Source of the DNA: Lolium rigidum
Taxonomy: Eukaryota > Streptophyta > Magnoliopsida > Poales > Poaceae
Direction: 5' to 3'
Assembly: GCF_022539505.1 (NCBI RefSeq)
Contig: NC_061510.1
Span: forward strand, 40,697,047-40,761,046
Length of the DNA stretch: 64,000 nt
A program made the position numbers and the translations under genes. This document shows positions 33,626 through 43,971 of this stretch, one piece after another (position 1 is the stretch's first letter; each line of letters starts with the position of its first letter). The notes beneath the pieces are model-generated. The model searched no databases, was not told where the DNA came from, and saw only the letters and a list, made by a program, of their open reading frames with translations.

Positions 33626-33725
33626 NNNNNNNNNNNNNNNNNNNNNNNNNNNNNNNNNNNNNNNNNNNNNNNNNNNNNNNNNNNNNNNNNNNNNNNNNNN
33701 NNNNNNNNNNNNNNNNNNNNNNNNN
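33626..33725. other. assembly gap (100 N)
   Basis: Exactly 100 Ns, the usual placeholder for a gap of unknown length. A CACTA body on the left and a Gypsy LTR on the right both run into it, so much sequence may be missing. Confidence 0.95.
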
Positions 33726-33816
33726 AATACGACATATAATGTGTATAAAACATGTAGATATCATCAATAATGTAGCATGGAACATAAGAAATTATCGATA
33801 CGTCGGAGACGTATCA
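33726..33816 (-). mobile_element. 5' terminal fragment of a Gypsy LTR
   Basis: On the minus strand it starts TGATACGTCTCCGACGTATC at 33,816, a palindromic start common to many grass Gypsy LTRs, and runs 91 bp into the gap. It borders interior sequence of the next element, so a Gypsy copy inserted there. Confidence 0.8.
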
Positions 33817-36402
33817 CGCCGCCAGATCCTCCTCGAATCATCCGAAGGGGAGCGCTCCAACCGCTCCTCCCCCAGCTCCGGCACCGCCAGCACCGCCAAG
33901 CTCGGTAGCCAAGCCTGGGGACTGGGTAGCGTCATCCATCACCAAGCGTGATGAAAAGGGATCCCGAAGCCTGGGGTTAATCTCCTCAGACGAGGGGAAC
34001 GTGATTTTTCCAGGTGCGGTTTCTCGGCCCAATCCTCCTGCCGGATTTACTGTGATGTTCCTATCGTTCCTTTATCGGGGTCTCTCGCTTCCTGCTCATG
34101 AATTCCTTCTTCATCTTCTGCGGACTTATGAAATCCAACTGTGGCAACTCACTCCTAACTCAATCCTTCACGTCGCTGTGTTCATCACTCTTTGCGAAGC
34201 GTTTTTGGGCATTGAGCCTCATTTTGGATTGTGGAAAAAGATCTTTTATGTAAAGAGGTACAACAGTAGTAATGGATCTTTTGTCATCGGAGGAGTGGGG
34301 TTTGTGGCTCGTTCGGAGGTTAATTACTTCAATTTCCCAATGAGAGAATCCGTGCAAGGATGGCGAATGAAATGGTTTTACGCCAAGGATTCCTTGTCAA
34401 CCGAGTCCCAGCTTCGTTGCTTTGCCGATATACTCGAAGCCAAGCCTAAAGATTCCTGGAAGAACATTCACTCTCCCGACGAAAGGGCAGCTGCCGACGA
34501 ATTATTCGCCAAATTGTTGGTCAAAAAAAAATCATTCGCCAAATTTCTTCGAATCAAAGAGGCTGATGGCCAAACTATGGTTGGCACAGAGGTGGCAGCG
34601 GTGTTCCTGAAACGTCGAGTCCAACCAGTCATGGCCAGAATTCGTCCAATGTGGTTGTATTCAGGTTCGAAGGATGAGACCAGGGTCAATGCTGCCGAAC
34701 TATCGGAAAAGGAGCTGCTTGATGAAGTCCGTCGCTTTACTTTCTTTAGCCAAGAAGACTCGATCCCATTGATATCCTCTTACATTCCTCTTGATTCCGA
34801 TCATCCACTGCTGGAGGTAACGTCCCTTTTCATATTCTCATTATGTTATTTCCACTTAGTCGACGTAATTCTTATTATCCCTATCTGTTTTTTTCTCTTT
34901 GACAGATCCCCATAGTCTCTGAAAACTTGCATGATTCGCCAAATGACACTTCCGAGGGAAGAGGTTCCTCTGTACCCGTCGATTTTCACACTGTCGAGCA
35001 CACAGGCCCAGAGAGCAAACTCGATGATCCGATAGATTCTGGAACTGCTCACACCGACCTTCCTCCTTCAGCCGATGATGCTTGCGATACAGAGGGATCA
35101 ATGCGTGATGACGACGCTGATCGTGATGCCTTTGTTAATGCAGCTGCGGAGGAGGCCAGGGCTTCACCCGTGAAGAGATCAACCGGCGGCTTCGCCGAAG
35201 AAGACGATCTCTTCGATATGTAAGTACTTTCTGTCCTGATGCGTTATTTCGTCCTCTTATTTCTCACATTCTTTTCATAACCTTTATCGATCATTTTCCT
35301 TTTTGCAGGGACGAAGGTTTCGTCGAGCCTCCGTCCAAGAAAGCCAAATCTGGCGCTGCTCCGCCGGGCATCGTGGCTTCCGAAGCTTCGGCTCCTAAGA
35401 CGGTCCCCGCAGCCCAGGTATCGACAGATTCTTCCCTTTCTAAGGCAAAAGAAGTTCCTTCGACTGCCGCCGCCGCGACTCCTCCTTCTGTAAGTCCCTT
35501 TTTGATTATAACGCGAATTGACCTAGTGCGTACCTTGCTTAATGAACATCCTTCCTTCTCAAGTACCTGCGAGGTGTCATTTCTTCTTTGGAGGCCTTCG
35601 CCTCCCAATTCACTTCCCTTGAAGCAGACAAGGTTCGGCTGCAGAAGGAAGTTAAATCTTCCTCCTCGAAGCTGGATGATGCTGTCAAAATGGCCGCCGC
35701 AGCTTGCCAAGAAGTCGACTCCCTCAAGGAGGAGCTTGGCAAGCTAAGAGAGAAACTGAAGGAAGAGGAAGCCTCTCGGTTGGCTGCCGAAGCTTGGGCA
35801 GCCAAAAAAGATGATCTCCTGTGCCAATCTTCATTGGCTTTGCTTGGTACTTCCTCTTCACGCCTTCTTAGCGACTTTTTGCGAATCTAGTCTTTTGATA
35901 ATAATCTTTTCCATTTCGTTTCCTTTCAGAGGCCGCCGACATCCCTATTGCCGCATTGGATAAAATTCCAAGCAACTCTCCGGCAAACGGTGTGTCGATG
36001 ACTCTCGCGACCCACCAGCTTACACGAGAGCTTCTTGAAAAGGGCAAAGGCGCCATGACGCGGATGCACTTGATGATTTTCCCCAAGCTCAGCCAAAACA
36101 AGACCTTGGGGCAGTTGATTGACGCCTTCGCGGTCAACACCAAGGAGGTTATCGAGGTATTCAAACGTACTTCGCGTACTTATGGTGCCCTCCTAGCCTT
36201 CCAACTTATGATGGGTCATGGCTTCAAGGCCGATATCGAGAAGATGTCTAAGGAACTGCCGAAAGATCAAGATGGGCAGTTTATAGATTTAGGCATATTC
36301 AAGACGTCGGCTGTTCAATGCGCACGCCAGCTCCTTGATCTGGTTTCATCGGAGAAAACACCGGCTGGTCCCAGTCTATCATCCCAAACTCAAGCCCCTT
36401 GA
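33817..36402 (+). CDS. antisense accessory gene of the Gypsy element, part 1 ('gypsy-type transposase' domain)
   Basis: Spliced plus-strand gene whose N-terminus is cut by the LTR insertion at 33,816. Exons: to 34,816; 34,906-35,219; 35,309-35,489; ~35,565-35,850; ~35,932-36,402, with good GTAAG/CAG borders for the first three introns. Joints 1 and 2 keep frame (phase 0 and 2); the start of exon 4 is one base out of phase, so its acceptor or a base there is uncertain. It encodes a Pro/Ala-rich start, the plant 'putative gypsy-type transposon' domain (FLSFLYRGLSLPAHEFLLHLL, WLYSGSKDE), an acidic linker, a nuclear-type KKAK motif, a coiled coil (~VRLQKEVKSSSSKLDD onward) and a helical C-terminus. 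Despite the Pfam-style name it is not a transposase. Role unknown. Confidence 0.65.
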
Positions 36403-36602
36403 CTTTTGTAACAAGTTTGTCTTTGATTTGATGTGAAACGATGATTTGCCGAAAAACTCATGTTTGTAATAAACTCCGTGCTAGCAATGTTGCTAGTACA
36501 CCTTTATTATGATATTTTTACTTGCCCTTCTCCCCGATGGGAGTTACTTCGGATGCTTGAGTTGACCCAATCCGTCACATATTTTACCGCTGTTTCCCGC
36601 AG

Positions 36603-37374
36603 GTTTTCCCAGTGCCCTCATTCGTCGACGACTCTTCGGGTGCTGTTCCTGAAGGTGATCGAATCCAGCGTATGAAGGATCGAATCACTCAAACGGAGAA
36701 GGATCTACGCAGCACTTATGCCTTAGCTGCTATTGTCAATAAAAAGAGCGAGATTGCAGCCGAAGTGGAGCGATACGCTCTTACTGAACTGCACAAAGCT
36801 ACCGAGAGTTTAAACTGTAAGTTTCTTTATCCTTGCACTTTTTTGTCAACAACGCCTTGTCTGATCCTCTATTGATTCCTTGGCCAGTCATAGCTCTGAA
36901 CCGTGCAGAAGAGAACAAACGGATTCACGAGCGTGTGCATGCTTTACCCAGCTGTCATCAGCCGAAGAGATTTTTTGGCGAGAACACTCGAAGGCTTCGG
37001 CTGTAGCTCAATTTTAGGACCGGGTTCAACAAGTCCACCATTTCTTCGACAAGTGCTACAGAGCCATGAGGGTAGTTTGGAAAACAATGTTCCCTTTAAA
37101 CGCAATTCCCCCTACGTTGCTGACTCTGATGTCTGAGTTTGGGAATTCCAAGAAGATTCGAGACTTGGTGCGAGCTCAGGTTTTTGCCGGAGCCATGTTT
37201 ACACTTGCCCTCATCCTTGCACATTATCCGTCGGCAAATCTGCTCACTATAGCCAACGCGGTTGGTGACTTGGAGACTCTGTATCCGAAGGTATTGCTGC
37301 CCGCCAATATGATTGTCGACAGGCTTGAAAAGGATTCAAAGGTACCTGAAGAAAGCGAAACTCCTCGAGGGTGA
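36603..37374 (+). CDS. antisense accessory gene of the Gypsy element, part 2
   Basis: A further coding stretch on the same strand: exon 36,603-36,817 with a coiled coil (RIQRMKDRITQTEKDLRSTY), donor ~36,817, acceptor ~36,887, then to the stop at 37,374. The second exon changes frame near 36,940-37,060 and ends with KIRDLVRAQVFAGAMFTLAL and NLLTIANAVGDL. It resembles the C-terminal half of longer homologues of part 1, so both may once have been a single gene split by the stop at 36,402, or a tandem second copy. Likely degraded. Confidence 0.5.
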
Positions 37375-38104
37375 ATTCAGGGATTGAGATTATTTTGTAA
37401 ATAGGCTATTTTGGCTACTTTATCCAAGTGTTAGGATTGTTTAGCCGAAGCTTTCTATTCGGTAGATACATGTATATGTACTTTTACCGTGTTGATGCCG
37501 TTGGCAAATTTTGAGGGAGCAAATTTTAATTGTCCGTTAAAACATTTTTCGTATTCGTTGGTCAGCAAATTGTTTGAGTAATCAGCTCGTGTTGCAGGTC
37601 TTGCTAAAACCCGTTGTATGTGCAACTTTGCTTTCAACCGATGTATGTTCTGACAGTCACTCCCGAATATTCTGGGTGCAATGATGCTGCCGATGAGCCC
37701 GTTGTTCTTTGATATTTCCATAAGTAAAATATCGAACGTGGGTTGTATTGTGTGTATTTCCAAACTCTTGCTATTTTCGGCGCTCGTAGAGGCATCTATA
37801 GCAGAGAGGAAGGTCATCGCCCTTGTTTTTTTTGCATCCTTTAGCACTCGTAGAGGCTTTTTTGGAACACAATCTTTAGCCGCGTACTACATTGCGCCAT
37901 CGTTTACCGACGGATGTGAGCAATGGCTACGATGATGCGGATTAGGTGCTCCAAATTATGGCATGTTTACCAAGGGATCAAGGACTGAAATTTTCATTAA
38001 TAAAGTTAAACAAGGTACTAAAGGGCGTAAGAAAGAAAGCCCTGCTGAAAATAAAGGAGAAAGCTAAACATTATTTGACTATTCTAAACGAAGGAGTGGT
38101 TCTT
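37375..38104. other. spacer between antisense gene and gag-protease
   Basis: About 730 bp without coding features. It marks where the pol domains are absent. Confidence 0.5.
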
Positions 38105-40327
38105 CTAATATTTAGGCTTGTCTACCACGTTAGCAGTTTTCGAAGCGTCGTTGAGTATAGTAGGTGTCTCGACAGCGGTTGCCAGTGTCTTGTTTTCTTC
38201 TAAGACTGCTTTGCCATCGACTGCCGAAGTTTTTGCTGCCGAAGCTTCTATAGCAAGGTCGGCTGGCTTCTTCTTGATTTCCCTATCCTGTTTCTCCTCC
38301 TTAATTTCGCGTATCGACAGCTTGGGTGGAGGATTGATAATTTCTTGTTTGAACCCAAACTTCGCAGCGATCCTCTGAAAGTCGCGATCATAATTGTCCG
38401 AGCGTGAAAAACTTCCATAGACTGTGATGGTTGTCCCGTTGTTCCCAGGCATTTTCAGCTTGAGGTATGCGTAGTGCGGCACAGCCATGAACTTGGCATA
38501 AGCTGGTCTTCCGAGTATAGCGTGATACTGTGACTCCCAATTTACTACTTCAAACTCGATCTTTTCCTTTCTGAAATTGTCGGTCTTGCCAAAGACAACT
38601 TTCAGGTAAACTTTGCCAAGAGAGTACCCCGGTGCAGTTGGGAGAATCCCATGGAAACAAGTGTCTGTTTCTTCTAGCATCCTCATTGTGATCCCCATAC
38701 TTTTGATTGTGTCGACGAATATCAGGTTTAGCCCGCTTCCACCATCCATGAACACTTTGCTCATTTTGAATCCCCCAATTTGTGCCTCGACTACTAAGGC
38801 AGCGTGTCCTGGCTTTGGTATGGTCATTGGGTGATCTTCTCGACTGAACGTAATGTTTTTAGAGGACCACTCGACGTACTCGGGGATGTTCGCCATGATG
38901 CTCTCTGCCAGATTAATCTCTCGGGTGAGTTTCTTCATTTCTCTTCTCGAGACGCCTGTCTTATGGATCATGCTCATCTGCCCACGTGGTGGTGGAAACG
39001 CCTTGTTGGGTTGATGAGGTTGGGCCTGCTGGACTTGATGTTGTGGTGGTGGTGGTTGCTGCTGGCCTGCCTGCTGGATGAGTTTGTGCATGTCAATGAA
39101 CTGCCGACAGTCCCTGAGCAGGTGGCTCGACTTCGTTTTGCCGTCCTTAGAATCGACATACGAGTGTAGATAACAGGGGGCATTGATCTGCTCAGCATAG
39201 GGCAATTCGGGAGTCCTCTGCTGCCGTGGTTTGTAGTTGCCACGGTTCCCAGAGTTATTCCGATTACCGTCCTGTCGATCATCTCTTCTGTCATCATATC
39301 GATCGTCCTGCCGATCGGAATATCCCGCGGCTACCAGGTTGTTGTCGTCATAGCCGCGGTTCTTCCTTCTCTTGTGGCGATCCCTTCGACCACCCGAGTC
39401 GTGCTTCGGCTGATCATCGTCTTCGTCGTCACAACGCTGTCGCGGCCTTCGCACGTTGTCTTCACCGTCAGCCCAGCTGCTGGCAATTTCCATTAACTTG
39501 GTTCTGGTCTTTGGCTTTTTGCGCCCGAGTTCTTCTATGTAACTTTCACGTCGGACGCCATCGCTGAAAGCGTCGATTGCTCTGTCCACAGATACATCTT
39601 CTGCAGCGTTTAGGAGTTTGGTGAATCTCCCGATGTATGAGCGCATCGATTCCTTCTGCTTCTGCTGACAATGTCGTAACTCTTCGATCCCGACGGGTCT
39701 TTTGTATGTTGCTTGAAAATTGGCAACGAAGGCATCTACTAGGTCGTCCCATGACTTGATGGAACCCTTCGGCAGACCCCTCAACCAGGCCCGCGCTGAA
39801 TCCTTTAGGTAAAGCTGCAAACACTGCATTGCCGCTATCTGGTTCCCCTTGTGCAGAATCACGGTCTGCAGGTAATCGTCTATCCAAGATCTTGGCTCCT
39901 GCTGCACATCGTATTTGGCAGCGTCAGTGGGGGTGGGCTTGAACTTTTTAGGCGGCATCGCCTCGCGGATTTTGTAGCTTAAACAATTGGCTCCTCTGAG
40001 CTCGCCGTCGTTCTCCTGATTCTCATCCGAAGAATCACTGTCATCCTCTTCCCTAGCGGCACGCCGTCGCCTTGCTTTGTCGATCCTGCTCTGGGTGATT
40101 TCATCCCGAGCATCTCTCGCACGGTGCTTTGAACCACTAGCCTGCAACGTGGTCTTTTCCTTTCGTGGAACTAGGTTATCTCCCAATATCGCGAGACTTT
40201 CTAGGGCACCTCGGTGAGCTTGAGCCATGGATCCTTCAGGGCGCTGGTTGATGAGGTATGCAGCGAGGTTGGCCGTTGCTCCCGCAACGGTTTTCGGCCG
40301 TGGCATGCCCGCGGTGTCCGTGGTCAT
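38105..40327 (-). CDS. Gypsy gag-protease polyprotein (intact 740-codon frame)
   Basis: Uninterrupted 740 residues. The gag core lies at ~135-290 (YLQTVILHKGNQIAAMQCLQ, RAWLRGLPKGSIKSWDDLVD, FVANFQATYKRP, MRSYIGRFTKLL), followed by an Arg/Asp-rich basic region and a HLLRDCRQF motif in place of a clear CCHC knuckle. The aspartic protease-like domain follows, with KVFMDGGSGLNLIF (~540; DGGSG where retroviral-type enzymes have DTG/DSG) and AILGRPAYAKFMA (~620). The frame ends after a Glu/Lys-rich tail with no RT. The first M may be internal: the frame is open upstream to ~40,420 and probably continues from the 40,339-41,250 frame after a frame change. Confidence 0.85.
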   Translation of the reverse strand: MTTDTAGMPRPKTVAGATANLAAYLINQRPEGSMAQAHRGALESLAILGDNLVPRKEKTTLQASGSKHRARDARDEITQSRIDKARRRRAAREEDDSDSSDENQENDGELRGANCLSYKIREAMPPKKFKPTPTDAAKYDVQQEPRSWIDDYLQTVILHKGNQIAAMQCLQLYLKDSARAWLRGLPKGSIKSWDDLVDAFVANFQATYKRPVGIEELRHCQQKQKESMRSYIGRFTKLLNAAEDVSVDRAIDAFSDGVRRESYIEELGRKKPKTRTKLMEIASSWADGEDNVRRPRQRCDDEDDDQPKHDSGGRRDRHKRRKNRGYDDNNLVAAGYSDRQDDRYDDRRDDRQDGNRNNSGNRGNYKPRQQRTPELPYAEQINAPCYLHSYVDSKDGKTKSSHLLRDCRQFIDMHKLIQQAGQQQPPPPQHQVQQAQPHQPNKAFPPPRGQMSMIHKTGVSRREMKKLTREINLAESIMANIPEYVEWSSKNITFSREDHPMTIPKPGHAALVVEAQIGGFKMSKVFMDGGSGLNLIFVDTIKSMGITMRMLEETDTCFHGILPTAPGYSLGKVYLKVVFGKTDNFRKEKIEFEVVNWESQYHAILGRPAYAKFMAVPHYAYLKLKMPGNNGTTITVYGSFSRSDNYDRDFQRIAAKFGFKQEIINPPPKLSIREIKEEKQDREIKKKPADLAIEASAAKTSAVDGKAVLEENKTLATAVETPTILNDASKTANVVDKPKY

Positions 40328-40338
40328 AAAGGACTTGG

Positions 40339-41250
40339 TTAGGTTCGACGTTGTTTCTCTAGCATCGTCTCTTCCGAAAGCCTGGATAGTCTTGATCGGT
40401 GCTTGCCTGCCCCATGAGTGCTTCGAGAGGCGCTTCCTTGCGAGCCTCTTCGTCGTTCGCTGGATCGGTCTGCCGCAGATAGACGTCTCTCGAGGGTGGC
40501 TTGCTCTCTCGACAGGTGCTCCCGGTTTTTCTCCAATATAGAGCGATAGGCATTTAGGGTTCCAACCGAGGTTGCTGCGGGGAGCGGGGTGTTGTTAAGT
40601 ACGGCTGCCTTAGCTGCTGCCCACTCCTCGTCTGCGATGGTGTAATCGCTGCTGTGGTTGCTGGCGCTGTTTTCGAAACTTGCTCGCCTACTGGAACGAG
40701 GTGTGTGGTCTCCGTCTCCTCTGTGCCTTGTGTTTCCCGTGTTATTGGCGGCATAAACCTGGTGGTGTGCCATTCTTCGGGTGGTTCCCTGGACGATGTT
40801 GTCGACACTGTCCTCTCCCGATGAATATTGGGCATTGCAGATGAACGGTGTGTCACTCGATCCCAGCCCGTGCCTGGCGTCGCAGTTCAAGCAGTAGTAC
40901 GAGGTTAACTCCGAAGATGTGGGATCGTCGGATCCTACCGACATGGAAGACGCCGAACGGGGAGTCAAGGGCGCAGGCGAACTCGTCGATCCTGTCAGGC
41001 CAGCCGAAAGGTCGAGTGATGATGACGTGCCAGGACTCGTCGATCTGGAAGTGGGCGATTCCAGCAGCTGAAGAATTCCTTCTGCGTTGACGTTGTAGTG
41101 GACGCTGCCGAATGTCATCTCCATGTTTCCTTGTAGATCTGAGAAGGTTGAGCGAGAGGAATCGCTGTGCGGGGTGAATTCATAGGAGCCGAATCGAATC
41201 GGGCTTCCCAGGTTTGGCAATGACGGTGTTGATGAAGATGTCGATGACAT
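40339..41250 (-). CDS. N-terminal leader part of the Gypsy gag
   Basis: From MSSTSSSTPSLPNLGS (41,250), 38 bases after the primer-binding site. Ser/Thr-rich, with a YYCLNCDARHGLG Cys motif and a basic Arg/Ser-rich C-terminus. It runs out of frame near 40,339 while the gag frame is already open at ~40,420, so a single-base change near 40,400-40,440 separates the two. Sequence error or true frameshift cannot be decided here. Confidence 0.6.
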   Translation of the reverse strand: MSSTSSSTPSLPNLGSPIRFGSYEFTPHSDSSRSTFSDLQGNMEMTFGSVHYNVNAEGILQLLESPTSRSTSPGTSSSLDLSAGLTGSTSSPAPLTPRSASSMSVGSDDPTSSELTSYYCLNCDARHGLGSSDTPFICNAQYSSGEDSVDNIVQGTTRRMAHHQVYAANNTGNTRHRGDGDHTPRSSRRASFENSASNHSSDYTIADEEWAAAKAAVLNNTPLPAATSVGTLNAYRSILEKNREHLSREQATLERRLSAADRSSERRRGSQGSASRSTHGAGKHRSRLSRLSEETMLEKQRRT

Positions 41251-41287
41251 GACTGGATCTACCGATGACCGATCTTGTGCTGGCAGG

Positions 41288-41306
41288 GTTCCCACAGACG
41301 GCGCCA
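41288..41306 (-). other. primer-binding site of the pol-less Gypsy element
   Basis: The minus strand reads TGGCGCCGTCTGTGGGAAC, two bases inside the LTR. It is the primer site usual for Retand/RIRE2-type elements. Confidence 0.75.
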
Positions 41307-41308
41307 AT

Positions 41309-41852
41309 TGTCGAGGGTGCTCCTCGGCAATGTCCTCCGATAGGGGCTTAGGGTTGATGGAATCCTGCAAGCTGACACGAGACATCGGTTCACAGACAAA
41401 CGGGGAGAGCGATTTACCTAGGTTCGGGGCCCTCGATGAGGTAAAACCCTTACGTCCTGCTTGTCTGTTCTTGATTATGATGAAAATATGTTACAATGGG
41501 GTGCCGAATAGTTCGGCTGAGATCTCGTCGAGATGGCTAAACGCTATGATGATCTAGCTCTAAGCTTCTGCTGGCTAAGTTCGTTCAGATTGATTGTATC
41601 CCCTCGGCAGCCCCTCTCCTGGCCTTTATATAGAAGGCCAGGTCTCAAGAGGTCTAACCGAGTACGACTAGGTTTACAGTAATTTTAAATCTAATATCTC
41701 CTTGTTCGGCCGCTTCTTTGTCTTGCTTGTCAAGGAATCTTCTAATGCTCCACCCGGATGGGCCGCCTTGCCTCCAAGTGCCTTCATGGGCCCCCAACTA
41801 GGGAATATAGGATAGGGCAACGTCGGTTACCCGAAGGGTAGTGCCCACGTCA
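41309..41852 (-). mobile_element. 5' LTR of the pol-less Gypsy element
   Basis: 544 bp, from TGACGTGGGCAC (41,852, minus strand) to CTCGACA (41,309). It contains a TATA-like tatataaag on the minus strand near 41,625. It ends inside a sequence that pairs with 42,490-42,525 as an inverted repeat, so it inserted into a TIR element; the expected TSD base set is ccggg (41,853-41,857), with the partner not visible. Confidence 0.75.
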
Positions 41853-42543
41853 CCGGGGCTACTCAGATTCTCCATCTCTCCTCAACTATGCTGAGTTGAG
41901 ATTTTTTGCTTTGTTTGGCAGGCCGGGTGTGTTGAGAGTTGCTGAGTAGAGAAGCTGTTTGGTGGTCATGTATTAGTAGAGCCGGGCCATACAAAAATAA
42001 AAAGCAATCGGGTCCCTAAATACAAGACACAAAAGCAATCGGGTCCCTGGAACAGCTTGGAGTAGCAATCGAGTAGAGAAACTCTCATCCATGGCAAAGC
42101 TCGCTGCTCTGGAGGCCATGGCGGCCGTGGCTGGCGCGAGCCCGTGGAGGCGGCGCGAGGCCCATGGAGGTAGGGCGAGGCCCCTAGCGGTAGCGCGAGA
42201 TCGCGTCGGCGAGGGAGGCCGTGGCGGCGGCGCGGGAGGGCGTGGCTGGCGGCGGCATGAGGAGAGGGGCTGGTGCCAGCGTGAGGACAGGAGATGTGGG
42301 GGAGGGGGAATGGCGTGCAGGGTGGGGGTCCGGAGGGCACTGCTACAGTGTTTTGCGGGATTGGCTCATCCCGGATGAGCATCGAAGCTCGATTTGGGCT
42401 TCGCTCCTCGTCCCGGCTTTGAGCTCTTTTTCGTATCCCCTCGGCAGTGTGGAGATGGCACGAGGGCTAACAAACACTGGATCTCCTCAAAATCTCGGTT
42501 GAGAGGAGAATTTCTGAGTAGCCCCGAGCTACCAAACACACCC
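41853..42543. mobile_element. right part of a GGGTGTGTTTGG-ended TIR element split by the Gypsy insertion
   Basis: The left subterminal CGGGGCTACTCAGATTCTCC (41,854) pairs with the right subterminal region ending gagtagccccg (42,516-42,526). The right terminus on the minus strand is GGGTGTGTTTGGTAGC (42,543). The left terminus should lie beyond the Gypsy element and is not seen. GC-rich frames inside show no domain. Confidence 0.6.
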
Positions 42544-42592
42544 TAATTTTATCATGTCCTATTATAGTAGATATTTTGATTTTTGATTGCTA

Positions 42593-43971
42593 AAATTTTA
42601 TGGAAAACGCTGACGTTCCCCCGGGGAACAGTGTTCTGATCCCCCGCCTCCTACGCACGCATCCCTGCGGGACGGAAGAAAACACCACGCACGCACCACA
42701 TGTCCCTATGGGTCCCACCCACGTTCTTATCATCTCCCTTATCTTCTTCTCTTTGTCCCCAAATTGAGTGAACCGCACCGCCGCGCTACCGCCACCCCCG
42801 CCGCGCTCCGCGCCACCACCGCCGCGCTACCGCCACCCCCCCCCCCCGCCGCGCTCCGCGCCACCACCGCCGCGCCCCACACCGACGCGCCCCACCGCCG
42901 CCGCGCCCCGCGCCTCCGTGCCGCCCCGCAATATAGGTGTGGAGGCGGACGACGTGCGGCTCTCCGGCGGCAAGGGAGCCTCCCCCCGCGCCACCACACC
43001 GCTCCGCGCCACCCCTGCAGCGCCGCCGTAGCCCCCTGCTGCGGCTCTTCGTCCGCGCTGAGCCCCTCCCCAAGTGCTCTAACTCGCACCCGCGATACCG
43101 GTGTGGAGGCGGACGACGTGCGGCACGTCGGCGGCAAGCGAGCCTCCCCGTACGAGCTCGAGAACCAACGCGGATGGCTCCGCCGGTGGTGCTACAATCA
43201 GTGTCGGCAACTGCTACCCTGCCCCCGTCGCCGGGCACTGCCCCTCCTCGACTACACTGCCCCCCACGGGAACCTATCCCCTCGCCATAGGATTTTTATT
43301 TTTTTCGCTATAATTTTTCAGCGGTTATGCTAGTATAGCATAATTTATTTGCTACAATGTCTCCGACGATGTCTCCGGTGAAATTTGTTTTGCTACATTT
43401 TGTTTTGTGGTTTTGCTACAATTTTTTAATTATTTTGCTACAATGTCTCCGGCGAAATTAGGCTTTGCTACATTTGTTCTACTTTGTTGCTACAATAGTA
43501 TAATTTTTTGCTACATTTGTCTTCGGTGAGGTCTCCGGCAAGGTCTCCGGCGGCATTGTCTCCGGCAAGGTCTCTGATGAGGTTGGTTTTGCTAAATCAG
43601 CAGACCTTTTTTGCTACAATAACACAATGACGAGGTTTCCGGCGGTTTCTGGTGAGGTCTCCGGCGAGGTCTGTGTTTTTTGTGGTGAACCTTTTTTGCT
43701 ACAATCGGGGTTGATTGTGCTGCAAACGAAACATTTTTTGCTACTTGGTACATTATGGTAGCAAAAGTGGAAGTTAGGTGGGATTAGATTTTGCTACAAA
43801 TGAACCGTTTTACGCTACTTTGGTACATTATGAAAGCAAAAGTGGGAGAGGTAGGTTGCTGATTTGATCAAACGGCTGGAAATGACCCAGATTACTCGAT
43901 CCAACGGCTGGGGACCCGGGGGATAAAAAATCTAATCCTCCGGGGGACGCTCAGTGTGGCCCAAATTTTAT
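42593..43971. mobile_element. Mutator-like element with 9-bp target duplication
   Basis: AAATTTTAT flanks 42,602-43,962 on both sides (42,593-42,601; 43,963-43,971), the 9-bp duplication typical of Mutator. The ends pair imperfectly around CTGACGTTCCCCCGG and CTGAGCGTCCCCCGG. The left half is Pro/Ala/Arg-coding GC-rich sequence with a duplicated block; the right half is AT-rich and carries many copies of a TTTTGCTAC(A)-type motif. No MURA transposase is present. Confidence 0.75.
42937..43145. repeat. duplicated block inside the Mutator-like element
   Basis: The phrase gtgtggaggcggacgacgtg occurs at ~42,937 and again at ~43,101, each followed by a cggcggcaag(g/c)gagcctcccc stretch. The copies could come from a captured gene fragment that was duplicated. 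Confidence 0.7.

Larger units (their letters stand above)
33817..41852 (-). mobile_element. pol-less Retand/Tat-type Gypsy element with antisense gene
   Basis: The minus-strand element reads from the right: 5' LTR (41,852-41,309), primer site (41,306-41,288), gag-protease (41,250-38,105), a ~700-bp spacer, then an accessory gene on the opposite strand (33,817-37,374). No reverse transcriptase, RNase H or integrase is found between gag-protease and the antisense gene, where they should lie. The left end is cut by another Gypsy LTR and the gap, so the 3' LTR is not visible. It is related to the lineage in which an antisense ORF sits before the 3' LTR (RIRE2/Retand/Grande type). Confidence 0.7.

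Noticed and set aside
42739..43333. long frames on both strands in GC-rich DNA
   Set aside because: Low-complexity Pro/Arg/Ala sequence inside a Mutator-like element, no domain.
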